Source: UBA1794 sp050946375
Lineage (GTDB): Bacteria; Bacteroidota; Bacteroidia; Bacteroidales; Bacteroidaceae
Direction of reading: 5' to 3'
Assembly (NCBI GenBank): GCA_050946375.1
Contig: JBMNUT010000007.1
Coordinates: 62,001-126,000, forward strand
Length of the DNA: 64,000 nucleotides
Part shown: piece after piece, positions 34,157-43,333 of the stretch
Position numbering within the stretch: position 1 is the first letter of the stretch
Layout: each line of letters starts with the position of its first letter
Translations under genes and position numbers: made by a program
Notes under the pieces: generated by a model
Told to the model about the DNA's origin: nothing
The model's input: the letters and a program-made list of their open reading frames with translations, nothing else
The model's database searches: none

Positions 34157-35197
34157 ATGGAATTCACCGCAAAAAAAATAGCCGAATACCTGCACGGCGA
34201 AGTAGTAGGCGACGAGAATGCCACCGTACACACTTTCGCAAAGATAGAAGAAGGCGTGCCGGGAGCCATTTCGTTCCTGTCGAATCCCAAATATACCCAT
34301 TACCTCTATACTACGGACTCCAGTATTGTACTGATAAATAAAGACCTCGTACTGGAAAACCCCGTCAAGACAACCTTGATTCGGGTAGACAACGCATACG
34401 AAAGCCTTGCCCAGTTGCTGAATCTATACGAATCGAGCCGCCCCAAGAAGAGCGGAATCAGCACAATGTCCTACATCGCTCCCACCGCCAAACTGGGCGA
34501 AAACGTATATATCGCCCCGTTCGTATACATCGGCGAGCATGTAACCATCGGCGACCATACGAGCATCTATCCGCATACCACCCTGGAAGACGGTGTGAAG
34601 ATTGGCAACAACTGTACGATTTATGCCAACGTCAGCGTCTACCAAGGCTGCCATATCGGCAACAACTGCATCATCCACTCCGGAGCCTGCATCGGGGCCG
34701 ACGGATTCGGATTCGCACCGACGCCGAAAGGATACGACAAGATTCCCCAGATCGGTATCGTGCAGATAGAAGACAACGTGGAAATCGGCGCAAATACCTG
34801 CATCGACCGCGCCACAATGGGAAGCACCATCATTCACAGCGGTGCCAAACTCGACAACTTGATACAAATAGCCCACAACGACAAGATAGGCTCTCACACG
34901 GTAATGGCTGCGCAATGCGGCGTAGCCGGCTCTACCGAAGTGGGCGAATGGTGTAGCTTCGGCGGCCAGGTGGGCATAGCCGGACACAGCAAAATAGGCG
35001 ATAAAGTCTCATTGGGAGCACAATCCGGCGTACCCGGAAGCCTGCGGGCCGGCAGTACCCTCATCGGTTCTCCTCCCATCGACCCGAAGTTATTTGCACG
35101 ATGCTCTGTAATTTACAAGAAACTGCCCGAGATGTACGCCCAACTCGCCGCACTCGAAAAAGAATTGGCTGCACTCAAACAAGAATTGAATAAATAA
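34157..35197 (+). CDS. lpxD: UDP-3-O-acylglucosamine N-acyltransferase
   Basis: LpxD adds the N-linked acyl chain in lipid A synthesis. The 346-residue product has an N-terminal uridine-binding domain (MEFTAKKIAEYLHGEVVG), then many hexapeptide repeats of a left-handed beta helix from about residue 105 (APFVYIGEHVTIGDHTSIY) and the conserved region NLIQIAHNDKIGSHTVMAAQ with the catalytic His, ending in a coiled helix. The start at 34,157 matches the usual length. It leads the cluster lpxD-lpxC/fabZ-lpxA. Confidence 0.96.
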   Translation: MEFTAKKIAEYLHGEVVGDENATVHTFAKIEEGVPGAISFLSNPKYTHYLYTTDSSIVLINKDLVLENPVKTTLIRVDNAYESLAQLLNLYESSRPKKSGISTMSYIAPTAKLGENVYIAPFVYIGEHVTIGDHTSIYPHTTLEDGVKIGNNCTIYANVSVYQGCHIGNNCIIHSGACIGADGFGFAPTPKGYDKIPQIGIVQIEDNVEIGANTCIDRATMGSTIIHSGAKLDNLIQIAHNDKIGSHTVMAAQCGVAGSTEVGEWCSFGGQVGIAGHSKIGDKVSLGAQSGVPGSLRAGSTLIGSPPIDPKLFARCSVIYKKLPEMYAQLAALEKELAALKQELNK

Positions 35198-35213
35198 GGA
35201 GAAGAAAAAAGAT

Positions 35214-36599
35214 ATGACCAAACAGCAAACTTTAAACGGAAGTTTTTCCGTAAGCGGGAAAGGTCTGCATACAGGACTTCAGCTGACGGCCACATTCCTG
35301 CCTGCGCCCGAAAATCACGGCTACAAGATACAACGCATAGACTTGGAAGGACAACCGATAATCGACGCGGTGGCCGACCACGTTACCGAGACCACGCGGG
35401 GAACCGTGCTTAACCAAAACGACGTAAAGGTAAGCACTGTGGAGCATGCACTGGCCGCTCTCTACGCCCTGAACGTGGATAATTGCCTGATTCAGGTAGA
35501 CGGACCGGAACTCCCTATCCTCGACGGCAGCGCCGCCTTGTATGTAGAACAAATCAACAAGGTCGGTTTAAAAGAACAGTCTGCCCCGAGAGACGTTTAC
35601 ATCATACGCAAAAAAATAGAGTTCAAGGACGAAGAGACAGGTTCCAGCATCATTGTCCTTCCCGACGACCGCTTTAGCATAGATGTCCATATCGCCTACG
35701 ATTCGCACATCATATCCAATCAATATGCGGCGCTGGAAAACATGGAAAACTTTGCTTCCGAAATAGCAAAGGCACGCACTTTTGTATTCGTCCGCGAGAT
35801 AGAACCCTTGCTTAATGCAGGACTTATCAAAGGAGGCGACTTGGATAACGCAATAGTCATATACGAACGGCAATTAAGCCAGGAGCAAGTGGACAAACTC
35901 ACGGGGATAATGAAAGTTCCCCATGTCGATGCTGCCAACTTGGGCTACCTGAACCACAAACCGCTGGTATGGGACAACGAGCCGGCACGGCACAAACTCA
36001 TGGATCTGATTGGTGATCTGGCATTGATCGGCAAGCCTATTCAAGGACACATCATCGCAACGCGTCCGGGGCACACCATCAATAATAAATTTGCACGCAC
36101 AATCCGCAAAGAGATCCGCATCCATGAGGTGCAACCGCCAATCTATAACTGCAATGAGCCGCCTGTTATGGATATTAACCGCATTCGCGAACTCCTTTCC
36201 CACCGCTATCCGTTCTTACTCGTAGACAAAATCATCGAAATCGGCCCCAACCACATCGTGGGAGTGAAGAACGTTACCGTAAATGAGCCGTTCTTCCAGG
36301 GACATTTCCCGCAGGAACCGGTCATGCCCGGCGTCCTTCTGGTAGAATCCCAGGCACAAGTGGGCGGATTGCTGGTACTGAATTCTGTGGATGAGCCGGA
36401 ACGTTACTCCACTTACTTCATGAAAATCGACGGAGTCAAGTTCCGCCAAAAAGTCGTTCCGGGCGATACTCTCTTGCTCCGCCTCGAGTTGTTGGCGCCG
36501 ATACGCCGTGGCATATCGACCATGAAAGGCTACGTTTTCGTAGGAGACAAGATAGTTTGTGAAGCAGAATTCATGGCACAAATAATAAAGAACAAGTAA
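35214..36599 (+). CDS. lpxC: bifunctional LpxC deacetylase / FabZ dehydratase
   Basis: This is a natural fusion typical of Bacteroidota. Residues 1 to about 305 are LpxC, the zinc deacetylase that commits UDP-acyl-GlcNAc to lipid A: zinc ligands lie in VSTVEHALAALYAL (His78) and ARHKLMDLIGDLALIG. Residues about 320-461 are FabZ, the hotdog-fold 3-hydroxyacyl-ACP dehydratase, with LLSHRYPFLLVDKIIEI and FQGHFPQEPVMPGVLLVESQ. The fusion ties fatty acid elongation to lipid A synthesis. It lies 16 bases after lpxD and 17 before lpxA. Confidence 0.96.
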   Translation: MTKQQTLNGSFSVSGKGLHTGLQLTATFLPAPENHGYKIQRIDLEGQPIIDAVADHVTETTRGTVLNQNDVKVSTVEHALAALYALNVDNCLIQVDGPELPILDGSAALYVEQINKVGLKEQSAPRDVYIIRKKIEFKDEETGSSIIVLPDDRFSIDVHIAYDSHIISNQYAALENMENFASEIAKARTFVFVREIEPLLNAGLIKGGDLDNAIVIYERQLSQEQVDKLTGIMKVPHVDAANLGYLNHKPLVWDNEPARHKLMDLIGDLALIGKPIQGHIIATRPGHTINNKFARTIRKEIRIHEVQPPIYNCNEPPVMDINRIRELLSHRYPFLLVDKIIEIGPNHIVGVKNVTVNEPFFQGHFPQEPVMPGVLLVESQAQVGGLLVLNSVDEPERYSTYFMKIDGVKFRQKVVPGDTLLLRLELLAPIRRGISTMKGYVFVGDKIVCEAEFMAQIIKNK

Positions 36600-36616
36600 A
36601 AAAGCGGAAAATAGAT

Positions 36617-37396
36617 ATGATAAGTCCCTTAGCCTATGTTGACCCAGAAGCAAAAATCGGCAAGAATGTAGAAATAGCGCCTTTCGTCTTCATCGATAAG
36701 AACGTAGTTATCGGCGATGACAACCGCATCATGTCCGGAGCAAAGATACTGTCCGGAGCAAGAATCGGCAACGGGAACGAGATTTTCCCCAATGCCGTAA
36801 TCGGCGCCGTACCCCAAGACTTAAAATTCAGAGGCGAGGAAACCACGGCCGAGATAGGCGATTTCAACCGAATCCGCGAGAACGTCACCATCAACCGCGG
36901 TACAGCAGCCAAAGGACGCACCATCGTCGGCAGCCGCAACCTGCTGATGGAAGGAGTACACGTAGCGCATGACGCAACAGTAGGCAACAACTGCATTGTC
37001 GGGAACTCCACCAAGTTTGCCGGAGAGATAGTCATCGACGACAACGCCATCATAAGCGGAGGCGTGCTGATGCACCAGTTCTGCCGCGTAGGCGGATACG
37101 TCATGATTCAAGGAGGATGCCGCTTCAGCAAAGACGTACCCCCCTTCATCATCGCCGGACGCGAACCCATCTCCTACGCAGGCATCAACCTGATAGGACT
37201 GCGCCGGAACGGATTTTCCGACGACCTCATCCAAAACATTCACAACGCATACCGCTTAATCTACCAGCAAGGGCTGAACATCAGCCAAGCCTTGGAGCGC
37301 GTCAAAGAAGAAATACCGGCAAGCCCCGAGATAGAGTACATCGTCGATTTCATTTCGTCGTCGAAACGCGGTATAATTCCCTTTAATTCCAAATAA
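36617..37396 (+). CDS. lpxA: acyl-ACP:UDP-N-acetylglucosamine O-acyltransferase
   Basis: LpxA transfers the first acyl chain of lipid A. The 259-residue product is a left-handed beta-helix trimer protein: hexapeptide repeats from the start (ISPLAYVDPEAKIGKNVEIA), the catalytic His in LMEGVHVAHDATVGNNCIVG, and a helical C-terminus (ALERVKEEIPASPEIEYIVD). Length agrees with the family. It follows lpxC/fabZ by 17 bases. Confidence 0.96.
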   Translation: MISPLAYVDPEAKIGKNVEIAPFVFIDKNVVIGDDNRIMSGAKILSGARIGNGNEIFPNAVIGAVPQDLKFRGEETTAEIGDFNRIRENVTINRGTAAKGRTIVGSRNLLMEGVHVAHDATVGNNCIVGNSTKFAGEIVIDDNAIISGGVLMHQFCRVGGYVMIQGGCRFSKDVPPFIIAGREPISYAGINLIGLRRNGFSDDLIQNIHNAYRLIYQQGLNISQALERVKEEIPASPEIEYIVDFISSSKRGIIPFNSK

Positions 37397-37408
37397 AAAA
37401 CGGGCAAT

Positions 37409-37966
37409 ATGATTTATCAATTCACCCTCATCTCTGATGAAGTTGAGGACTTCATGCGCGAAATACAAATCGATTCGGATGCCACATTCCTCGATTTCCA
37501 CCACATCATACTCGACTCCGTAGGCTTTGCCGACAACCAAATGACGTCTTTCTTCATCTGCGACGACAATTGGGAGAAAGGCCAGGAGGTTACACTGGAG
37601 GCGATGGATTACGGTTCCGATGAGGACAACTACGTAATGGAGAGCACCCGCATTTCCGAACTTGTAGAAGACGAAAAACAAAGACTCATCTACATCTTCG
37701 ATCCCATCTCCGAACGCTGCTTCTTCATCGAGCTGACCAAAATAATCTTCGGCAAAGAACTGGATAAACCCCGCTGTACCCGGAAGAGCGGCAATCCCCC
37801 CGCACAAGAAACCGATATCCAGGCATTCAACGCGAACCTCACCAAATCCAGTTCGGAAGACTATGGTGAGAACTTCTACGGCGACGAATCGTTCGACGAA
37901 GAGGACTTCGATCCCGATGGCTTCGACATTGCCGAGGGAAATCCCTATGAGCAAGACCGCTACTGA
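37409..37966 (+). CDS. plasmid pRiA4b ORF-3 family protein
   Basis: The 185-residue product starts MIYQFTLISDEVEDFMREIQ and has the PF07929 pattern: ATFLDFHHIILDSVGFADNQ and MTSFFICDDNWEKGQEV, with a later DEKQRLIYIFDPISERCFFIEL, then an acidic tail (YGENFYGDESFDEEDFDPD). Despite the family name this is not a mobile element; it is a conserved chromosomal neighbour of lpxA and miaA. Function unknown. Its end overlaps miaA by 20 bases. Confidence 0.85.
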   Translation: MIYQFTLISDEVEDFMREIQIDSDATFLDFHHIILDSVGFADNQMTSFFICDDNWEKGQEVTLEAMDYGSDEDNYVMESTRISELVEDEKQRLIYIFDPISERCFFIELTKIIFGKELDKPRCTRKSGNPPAQETDIQAFNANLTKSSSEDYGENFYGDESFDEEDFDPDGFDIAEGNPYEQDRY

Positions 37967-38864
37967 TACGCTGGTCGTACTGCTCGGCCCGACCGGAGTC
38001 GGGAAAACCGAATTAAGCCTCCGCATGGCAGAACTGCTCCATGCGGAGGTTGTTTCTGCAGACTCGCGCCAAATCTACTCCGGAATTCCCATCGGCACAG
38101 CCGCGCCCACCCAGGAAGAACTCGCGCGGGTAAAACACCACTTCATCGCCACCCTGAAACTGGAAGACTACTACAGCGCAGCGCAGTACGAAACCGAAGC
38201 ACTCGCCTGCATCGAGACCCTTTTCCGCGAGGGAAAAGGAGCATTGCTCTGCGGGGGAAGCATGATGTACATCGACGCCGTATGCCAAGGCATCGACGAT
38301 CTGCCTACAATCAGCCCCCAAACACGCGCACACTATGCCGCAAAACTCCAGAACGAAGGCGCAGAAGCCGTCTGCCGGGAGCTCCTTTTCCGAGACCCCG
38401 AATACTATGCCATCGTAGACCGCCGCAATCTGAAAAGAGTGGTGCATGCCTTGGAAATTATCGAAGAATCCGGCTGCACATACACCGAACTACGCCAACA
38501 AAGGCACAAGCCCAGACCGTTCCGCATACTGAAAATAGGGCTCAACCGCCCGCGCAACGAGCTGTTTGCCCGCATCAATGCACGCGTAGAACAAATGGTT
38601 TCCGACGGACTGCTCGAGGAAGCACGCCGGGTGTACCCCTACCGTCACTTCAACTCACTCAACACCGTGGGATACAAGGAAATGTTTCAAGTCATCAGTG
38701 GCGAGTGGCCGCTCCCCTTCGCCATAGAACGGATGAAGAAGAACACGCGCGTATATGCCAAGAAGCAGCTGACCTGGTTTCAGCGCGACGCACAAATACA
38801 CTGGTTCCACCCCTCCGAGACGGAACGCATTGCCGACCTGCTCCGCAGCGAAGGCCTGCTCTAA
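37947..38864 (+). CDS. miaA: tRNA dimethylallyltransferase
   Basis: MiaA adds a dimethylallyl group to A37 of tRNAs that read codons beginning with U. The 305-residue product has the P-loop LLGPTGVGKTEL, then EVVSADSRQIYSGIPIGTAA, LCGGSMMYIDAVCQG and the zinc-finger-like region replaced by FNSLNTVGYKEMF. The start MSKTATDTLVVLLG at 37,947 lies within the end of the preceding gene (20-base overlap), which implies coupled translation. A longer upstream start would only add sequence read out of frame from that gene. Confidence 0.96.
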   Translation: MSKTATDTLVVLLGPTGVGKTELSLRMAELLHAEVVSADSRQIYSGIPIGTAAPTQEELARVKHHFIATLKLEDYYSAAQYETEALACIETLFREGKGALLCGGSMMYIDAVCQGIDDLPTISPQTRAHYAAKLQNEGAEAVCRELLFRDPEYYAIVDRRNLKRVVHALEIIEESGCTYTELRQQRHKPRPFRILKIGLNRPRNELFARINARVEQMVSDGLLEEARRVYPYRHFNSLNTVGYKEMFQVISGEWPLPFAIERMKKNTRVYAKKQLTWFQRDAQIHWFHPSETERIADLLRSEGLL

Positions 38865-38891
38865 GCAATTTGCCTTAATGATATACAGAAA

Positions 38892-38930
38892 AAGGCTTTC
38901 ACCTTTCCGGCGAAAGCCTTGCATGTTTTT
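38892..38930. terminator. hairpin terminator after miaA, related to the repeat family
   Basis: AAGGCTTTC (38,892-38,900) pairs with GAAAGCCTT (38,912-38,920), followed by GCATGTTTTTT. The loop ACCTTTCCGGC and the CCTTGCATG end resemble the repeat variant seen before purM, so this terminator may derive from a repeat unit. Confidence 0.65.
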
Positions 38931-38936
38931 TAAAAG

Positions 38937-39011
38937 AGCGCAGGAAGTCTGAACCCTATGTGCATTTGCAACCCTTCTTTCCAAGTTGTTGCCCTTAATA
39001 CTTCCTGCGCT
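38937..39011 (-). other. 12-bp inverted repeat enclosing 51 bases; candidate structured RNA or 3' element
   Basis: AGCGCAGGAAGT (38,937-38,948) and ACTTCCTGCGCT (39,000-39,011) are perfectly complementary. The enclosed segment contains a second pairing, GGCAAC...GTTGC-like, on the minus strand. On that strand the element follows the secreted protein gene by 20 bases and is followed by CTTTTAAAAAAC. It could be a terminator or a structured 3' region. I do not recognise it. Confidence 0.45.
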
Positions 39012-39031
39012 ACTTACCCCTAAAACAACTT

Positions 39032-39679
39032 TCATAAAGTACGGAGAGGCGAAGCCGTCCTGCGCTCAGCGTCCACGTCGGATGAGACCCTACGCAACCC
39101 CTTTTTCACAAAACGCTTAGCAGAGACATCACGCCCCTCCGCATTATTTCTTTCGATTCTTTTCCTGTTTTCGGTCCGCACCGGTGTCGGTTTCTGCCCG
39201 ACGCCGGGTCTGTTTTCGGCAAACTGCCCGTCGCGTTTGGGCGGCATAGCCTTCGGAGCGTCCGGAAGCCGGGCAGGAATCTTCGCATCCCGCCGCTGCA
39301 GCAGACGCATCTGTCCGGCACGGCAATAGCGGGCACGGTGCTCCCGATTGTAACGCCAAGGCATGCGGGTACGGATGGCTATATGCCGCAGGGCCGACAA
39401 GTCATAGGCCCGGAAGCAGACGGGAAGCGACATGCTGCAGCACCACTGCCGCCCATCGAAATAATAATAGAAGCCCTCAGCCATACTGTAATACAAGTCC
39501 AACTCAGGAATATAAACATAAGGAGCATCCCATGCAGCAGCTCCCAGCCAAGCCGGGCGGACAACCTTGCAGACCGGAGCATCCACATGCACGTCGATAC
39601 GCACATTCTGAGCCTCAATCATGCTTCCCGACCCCAGGAAGAGAGCGGAAAAAGCAAAAAACAGAATTCTTTTCATCAT
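39032..39679 (-). CDS. secreted protein of unknown function, basic C-terminus
   Basis: The 215-residue product has a signal peptide (MMKRILFFAFSALFLGSGSM, cleavage near EAQ). The mature N-terminal half is aromatic-rich (WLGAAAWDAPYVYIPELDLY, MAEGFYYYFDGRQWCCSM), the C-terminal half strongly basic and proline-rich (RLLQRRDAKIPARLPDAPK). I do not recognise a domain; similar YxYxP...YYYFDG proteins occur in Bacteroidales. An unusual strong Shine-Dalgarno, GGGAGGAA (39,689-39,682), lies upstream of two adjacent ATGs and is best spaced for the second, at 39,676. Confidence 0.75.
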   Translation of the reverse strand: MMKRILFFAFSALFLGSGSMIEAQNVRIDVHVDAPVCKVVRPAWLGAAAWDAPYVYIPELDLYYSMAEGFYYYFDGRQWCCSMSLPVCFRAYDLSALRHIAIRTRMPWRYNREHRARYCRAGQMRLLQRRDAKIPARLPDAPKAMPPKRDGQFAENRPGVGQKPTPVRTENRKRIERNNAEGRDVSAKRFVKKGLRRVSSDVDAERRTASPLRTL

Positions 39680-39891
39680 CGTTCCTCCCTATTTTTTTAA
39701 GTTAATCACTCGGTTGTTCTTGTCCTTCGGACACGACAAAGGAAAGAAAGAATTACGACTCGGCAAAAAACTTTCCCCGCATGGCTCCATTCTATCGACG
39801 AATCCACAAAATCAGGCGACCAAATCCGCCCGCTTCCGTCTCCTTTTTTTAACAGCGCCGCAGCACGGAAATAGAATTATAACAGATAGTT

Positions 39892-39923
39892 TTTGCGCAC
39901 TGACGAGAATTTAAGTACTTTTG
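39892..39923 (+). promoter_or_regulatory. promoter of speA
   Basis: TTTG (39,892-39,895), 20 bases, then TACTTTTG (39,916-39,923), a full consensus match. The transcript starts near 39,929, so the speA start must be the ATG at 39,963, not an upstream alternative in the same frame. Confidence 0.8.
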
Positions 39924-39962
39924 CGCTCTATACATATATATGAACTTATCCCACACGAGAAA

Positions 39963-41855
39963 ATGAGAAAATGGCGCATTGAAGACTCGGAAGAGCTATA
40001 CAACATTACGGGTTGGGGCACTTCCTATTTCAAGATCAACGAAAAAGGACATGTTGTCGTCACTCCACGCAAAAACGAAATAGCCGTTGACTTGCAAGAG
40101 TTGATGAACGAACTGGCCCTGCGCGATGTAAGCGCACCGGTCCTCTTACGCTTTCCCGACATTATTGACAACCGAATCGAAAAAGTATCGAACTGCTTCG
40201 AGAAAGCCGCAGCTGAATACGAATACAAGGCCAAGAACTTCATTGTTTACCCCATAAAGGTCAATCAGATGCGCCCCGTGGTCGAAGAAATTATCAGCCA
40301 CGGGCAAAAGTTCAACCTGGGGCTGGAAGCCGGCTCCAAGCCCGAACTGCATGCCGTGATAGCCATCAATACCGAATCCGACTCACCCATCATCTGCAAC
40401 GGCTATAAGGACGCAAGCTACATCGAACTCGCCCTCCTCGCGCAGAAGATGGGGAAACGCGTCTTTCTGGTAGTAGAAAAGCCCAACGAGCTCAATCTCA
40501 TTGCCCGCATCAGCAAGCAGCTGAAAGTACGCCCCAACATCGGCATCCGCATCAAGCTGGCCTCCTCGGGCAGCGGCAAATGGGAAGACTCCGGAGGCGA
40601 CGCCAGCAAGTTCGGACTCACCTCGAGCGAATTGCTGGAGGCACTGGACACGCTGGAGCGCACCGGCCTGAAAGACTGCATGAAGCTCATCCATTTCCAC
40701 ATTGGCAGCCAGATTACCAAAATACGCCGCATCAAAACAGCCTTGCGCGAAGCATCGCAATTCTATGTGCAGCTGCACAGCATGGGATTCAACATCGAGT
40801 TCGTCGACATCGGCGGCGGCCTCGGCGTAGACTACGACGGAACCCGCTCGGCCAACAGCGAGAACAGCGTGAACTACTCCATACAGGAATACGCAAACGA
40901 CTCCATATCCACGTTTGTCGACGTCAGCGATAAGAACAATATTCCCCACCCCAACGTCATCATCGAGAGCGGCCGTTCGCTCACTGCGCACCACTCGGTG
41001 CTGATAGTGGAAGTGCTCGAGACCGGAAGCCAGCCCGAATGGGACGACGACCAGGAGATTTCGCCCAACGACCACGAACTGGTACAGGAACTCTACGAGA
41101 TATACGACAACCTCAGCCAAAGCCGCATGATGGAATCGTGGCACGACGCACAGCAAATACGCGAGGAAGGGCTCGACCTGTTCAGCCACGGCATCGTAGA
41201 CCTGCGCACACGTGCCCAGATAGAACGCCTCTATTGGTCCATCACACGCGAGATCAACCAGATAGCCATCGGCATGAAGCATGCGCCCGAGGAACTGCGT
41301 TCGCTCTCGAAACTGCTGGCCGACAAGTATTTCTGCAACTTCTCCCTGTTCCAGTCGCTGCCGGACTCCTGGGCCATCGACCAGATTTTCCCGATCATGC
41401 CCATCAGCCGCCTCGACGAGCGCCCCACCAAAGTGGCCACCCTGCAAGACATCACGTGCGACTCCGACGGCAAAATCACCAATTTCATATCGAATCGCGG
41501 CATAGGCAACTACCTCCCGCTCCATTCGTTCAATAAGAAAGAAAGCTACTACCTCGGCGTCTTCCTCGTGGGAGCCTATCAGGAAATCCTCGGCGACATG
41601 CACAATCTTTTCGGCGACACCAACGCCGTCCACATAACCGTCAACGACAAAGGCTACTCCATCGACCAGGTTATCGACGGCGAGAGCGTAGCCGATGTGC
41701 TTGACTATGTGCAGTACAACCCCAAACGCCTCGTGCGCACCGTAGAGACGTGGGTAACAAAATCAGTCAAAGAAGGGCGCATCTCGGTAGACGAAGGAAA
41801 GGAATTCCTCAGCAACTACCGCTCCGGACTTTACGGATATACCTATTTAGAATAA
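39963..41855 (+). CDS. speA: biosynthetic arginine decarboxylase
   Basis: SpeA is a PLP enzyme that turns arginine into agmatine, the route to putrescine and spermidine. The 630-residue product has the alanine-racemase-type barrel with the PLP lysine in IVYPIKVNQMRPVVEEII, FNLGLEAGSKPELHAVI, IHFHIGSQITKIRRIKTALR, and the glycine-rich VDIGGGLGVDYDGT; the active-site Cys region is in DSWAIDQIFPIMPISRLDER. Length matches the family. It is transcribed from its own consensus promoter and followed by argB. Confidence 0.96.
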   Translation: MRKWRIEDSEELYNITGWGTSYFKINEKGHVVVTPRKNEIAVDLQELMNELALRDVSAPVLLRFPDIIDNRIEKVSNCFEKAAAEYEYKAKNFIVYPIKVNQMRPVVEEIISHGQKFNLGLEAGSKPELHAVIAINTESDSPIICNGYKDASYIELALLAQKMGKRVFLVVEKPNELNLIARISKQLKVRPNIGIRIKLASSGSGKWEDSGGDASKFGLTSSELLEALDTLERTGLKDCMKLIHFHIGSQITKIRRIKTALREASQFYVQLHSMGFNIEFVDIGGGLGVDYDGTRSANSENSVNYSIQEYANDSISTFVDVSDKNNIPHPNVIIESGRSLTAHHSVLIVEVLETGSQPEWDDDQEISPNDHELVQELYEIYDNLSQSRMMESWHDAQQIREEGLDLFSHGIVDLRTRAQIERLYWSITREINQIAIGMKHAPEELRSLSKLLADKYFCNFSLFQSLPDSWAIDQIFPIMPISRLDERPTKVATLQDITCDSDGKITNFISNRGIGNYLPLHSFNKKESYYLGVFLVGAYQEILGDMHNLFGDTNAVHITVNDKGYSIDQVIDGESVADVLDYVQYNPKRLVRTVETWVTKSVKEGRISVDEGKEFLSNYRSGLYGYTYLE

Positions 41856-41879
41856 GAAAACGAAAACAATCCCACTCAG

Positions 41880-41904
41880 ACTGCCCGGTATCTTACCGGG
41901 CAGT
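41880..41904 (+). other. perfect 11-bp hairpin in the speA-argB spacer
   Basis: ACTGCCCGGTA, a 3-base loop TCT, and TACCGGGCAGT. No T-run follows (TGCATATAAAACC), so it is not a standard terminator. It may stabilise the speA mRNA 3' end or mark a processing site before argB. Confidence 0.5.
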
Positions 41905-41931
41905 TGCATATAAAACCCCAAAAAGAGGAAT

Positions 41932-42711
41932 ATGGAAAAACTGACAATCATCAAAGTTGGTGGAAAAATCGTAGAAGAAGCAACCACTTTGTCCAGCCTG
42001 CTCGACGACTTCAGCTCGCTGGAAGGACATAAACTGCTGGTACATGGCGGAGGACGCTCAGCCACCGCCATGGCCACACGGCTGGGTATTGAAACAACCA
42101 TGGTGAACGGCCGACGAATTACCGACGAAGAAATGCTGAAAGTAGTAACCATGGTGTACGGCGGACTGGTAAACAAGAACATAGTAGCGCAACTTCAGGC
42201 CCGCGGCGTCAACGCGCTTGGCCTGACAGGAGCCGATATGGACGTCATGCACAGCAGGAAACGTCCCATTACCCCCGAAGGCATCGACTACGGATTCGTA
42301 GGCGACGTGGAAAAGGTGAATGCCCATTTGCTCGCCGACCTCATCTCCAGGGGCGTAGTGCCCGTAATGGCACCGCTTACCCACGACGGGGCGGGCAATC
42401 TGCTCAATACAAATGCCGACACAATTGCCGGCGAAGCCGCCAAAGCACTGGCGGCCTTCTTCGAAGTAACCCTCGTTTTCTGTTTTGAGAAGAAGGGAGT
42501 GCTGCGCGACGAGCACGACGACGAAAGTGTAATTCCCCACATCGACGCAAAAGCCTTCGAGCAACTCCAGAAAGAACACATCATCAGCGGCGGAATGATT
42601 CCGAAATTGCAGAATTCCTTTGCCGCATTGCAGCAAGGAGTGCAGCGCGTCATCATCACCCAGGCTTCCGCCATTGCCGACGCCGGAGCAGGAACCGTCG
42701 TAGAACTCTAA
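41932..42711 (+). CDS. argB: N-acetylglutamate (or N-succinylglutamate) kinase
   Basis: ArgB phosphorylates the gamma-carboxylate of the acylated glutamate in arginine synthesis. The 259-residue product has the amino acid kinase fold: LTIIKVGGKIVEEA, LLVHGGGRSATAMATRLGIE, NTNADTIAGEAAKAL and GGMIPKLQNSFAALQQG. Some Bacteroidales use succinylated rather than acetylated intermediates, so the acyl group is uncertain. It lies 76 bases after speA; both concern arginine, one using and one making it. Confidence 0.93.
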   Translation: MEKLTIIKVGGKIVEEATTLSSLLDDFSSLEGHKLLVHGGGRSATAMATRLGIETTMVNGRRITDEEMLKVVTMVYGGLVNKNIVAQLQARGVNALGLTGADMDVMHSRKRPITPEGIDYGFVGDVEKVNAHLLADLISRGVVPVMAPLTHDGAGNLLNTNADTIAGEAAKALAAFFEVTLVFCFEKKGVLRDEHDDESVIPHIDAKAFEQLQKEHIISGGMIPKLQNSFAALQQGVQRVIITQASAIADAGAGTVVEL

Positions 42712-42754
42712 GAGAAATCCAGCAAACCGCCGGCACTACACAGCTAAAGGAAGT

Positions 42755-42771
42755 TAAAAAGCAGACTAAAC
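42755..42771 (+). repeat. left arm of a 17-bp inverted repeat flanking the sigma factor pair
   Basis: TAAAAAGCAGACTAAAC; its exact reverse complement is at 43,847-43,863. It lies in the argB-sigma spacer, 38 bases before the sigma ATG, where a promoter or operator would be expected. Confidence 0.75.
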
Positions 42772-42808
42772 GCAACCTTCCGCGTAACTTTTCCCCTGCC
42801 CGACCGTC

Positions 42809-43333
42809 ATGAATATAGAGATGCAAGAAAAAGCGTTCCGCAACGAAATTCTTCCGCTCAAGGAGAAATTCTACCGAATGGCCTTGCGCATCACGCTCGA
42901 CAGCGCAGAAGCTGAAGACATCGTGCAGGACACTTTGATACGCATCTGGGAGAAGCGAGACGAATGGCCTTCCATAAAATCGTTCGAAGCATTGGGATTA
43001 ACAATTTGCCGCAACCTGGCAATTGACCGGAGCGAACGCAAAGAAGCCCAAAACGTAGAGCTTATTCCCGAACAGATGGATGATCAGACGCAGATTTCCG
43101 GCCCCCACGAAGAAATCGTAGCCAACGAAAGCATGAAACTCATCCGGCAAATAATCGACGAACTGCCGGTACGACAACGAGAAGTGCTCCAGTTGCGCGA
43201 TATTGAAGGGATGACTTACAAAGAAATCGCCGCCATTTTGCAAATAACGGAGGACCAAGTGAAAATAACCCTCTTCCGTGCAAGACAATCCATCAAGAAA
43301 CGCTTTAAAGAAATAGACGATTATGGATTATAA
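42809..43333 (+). CDS. ECF-type RNA polymerase sigma factor
   Basis: The 174-residue product has sigma region 2 (LKEKFYRMALRITLDSAEAE, then DIVQDTLIRIWEKRDEWPS, about residues 18-60) and region 4 with a helix-turn-helix (LPVRQREVLQLRDIEGMTYK, EIAAILQITEDQVKITLFRA, about 118-160), with no region 1 or 3. It is thus an extracytoplasmic-function sigma. It overlaps the next gene by 11 bases, as sigma and anti-sigma pairs often do. Its regulon is unknown; the flanking inverted repeat may be its own target. Confidence 0.93.
   Translation: MNIEMQEKAFRNEILPLKEKFYRMALRITLDSAEAEDIVQDTLIRIWEKRDEWPSIKSFEALGLTICRNLAIDRSERKEAQNVELIPEQMDDQTQISGPHEEIVANESMKLIRQIIDELPVRQREVLQLRDIEGMTYKEIAAILQITEDQVKITLFRARQSIKKRFKEIDDYGL

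Noticed and set aside
37409..37966. Possible transposon passenger gene (pRiA4b ORF-3 family name)
   Set aside because: No transposase or terminal repeats; it is embedded between lpxA and miaA with a 20-base overlap, so it is a resident gene.
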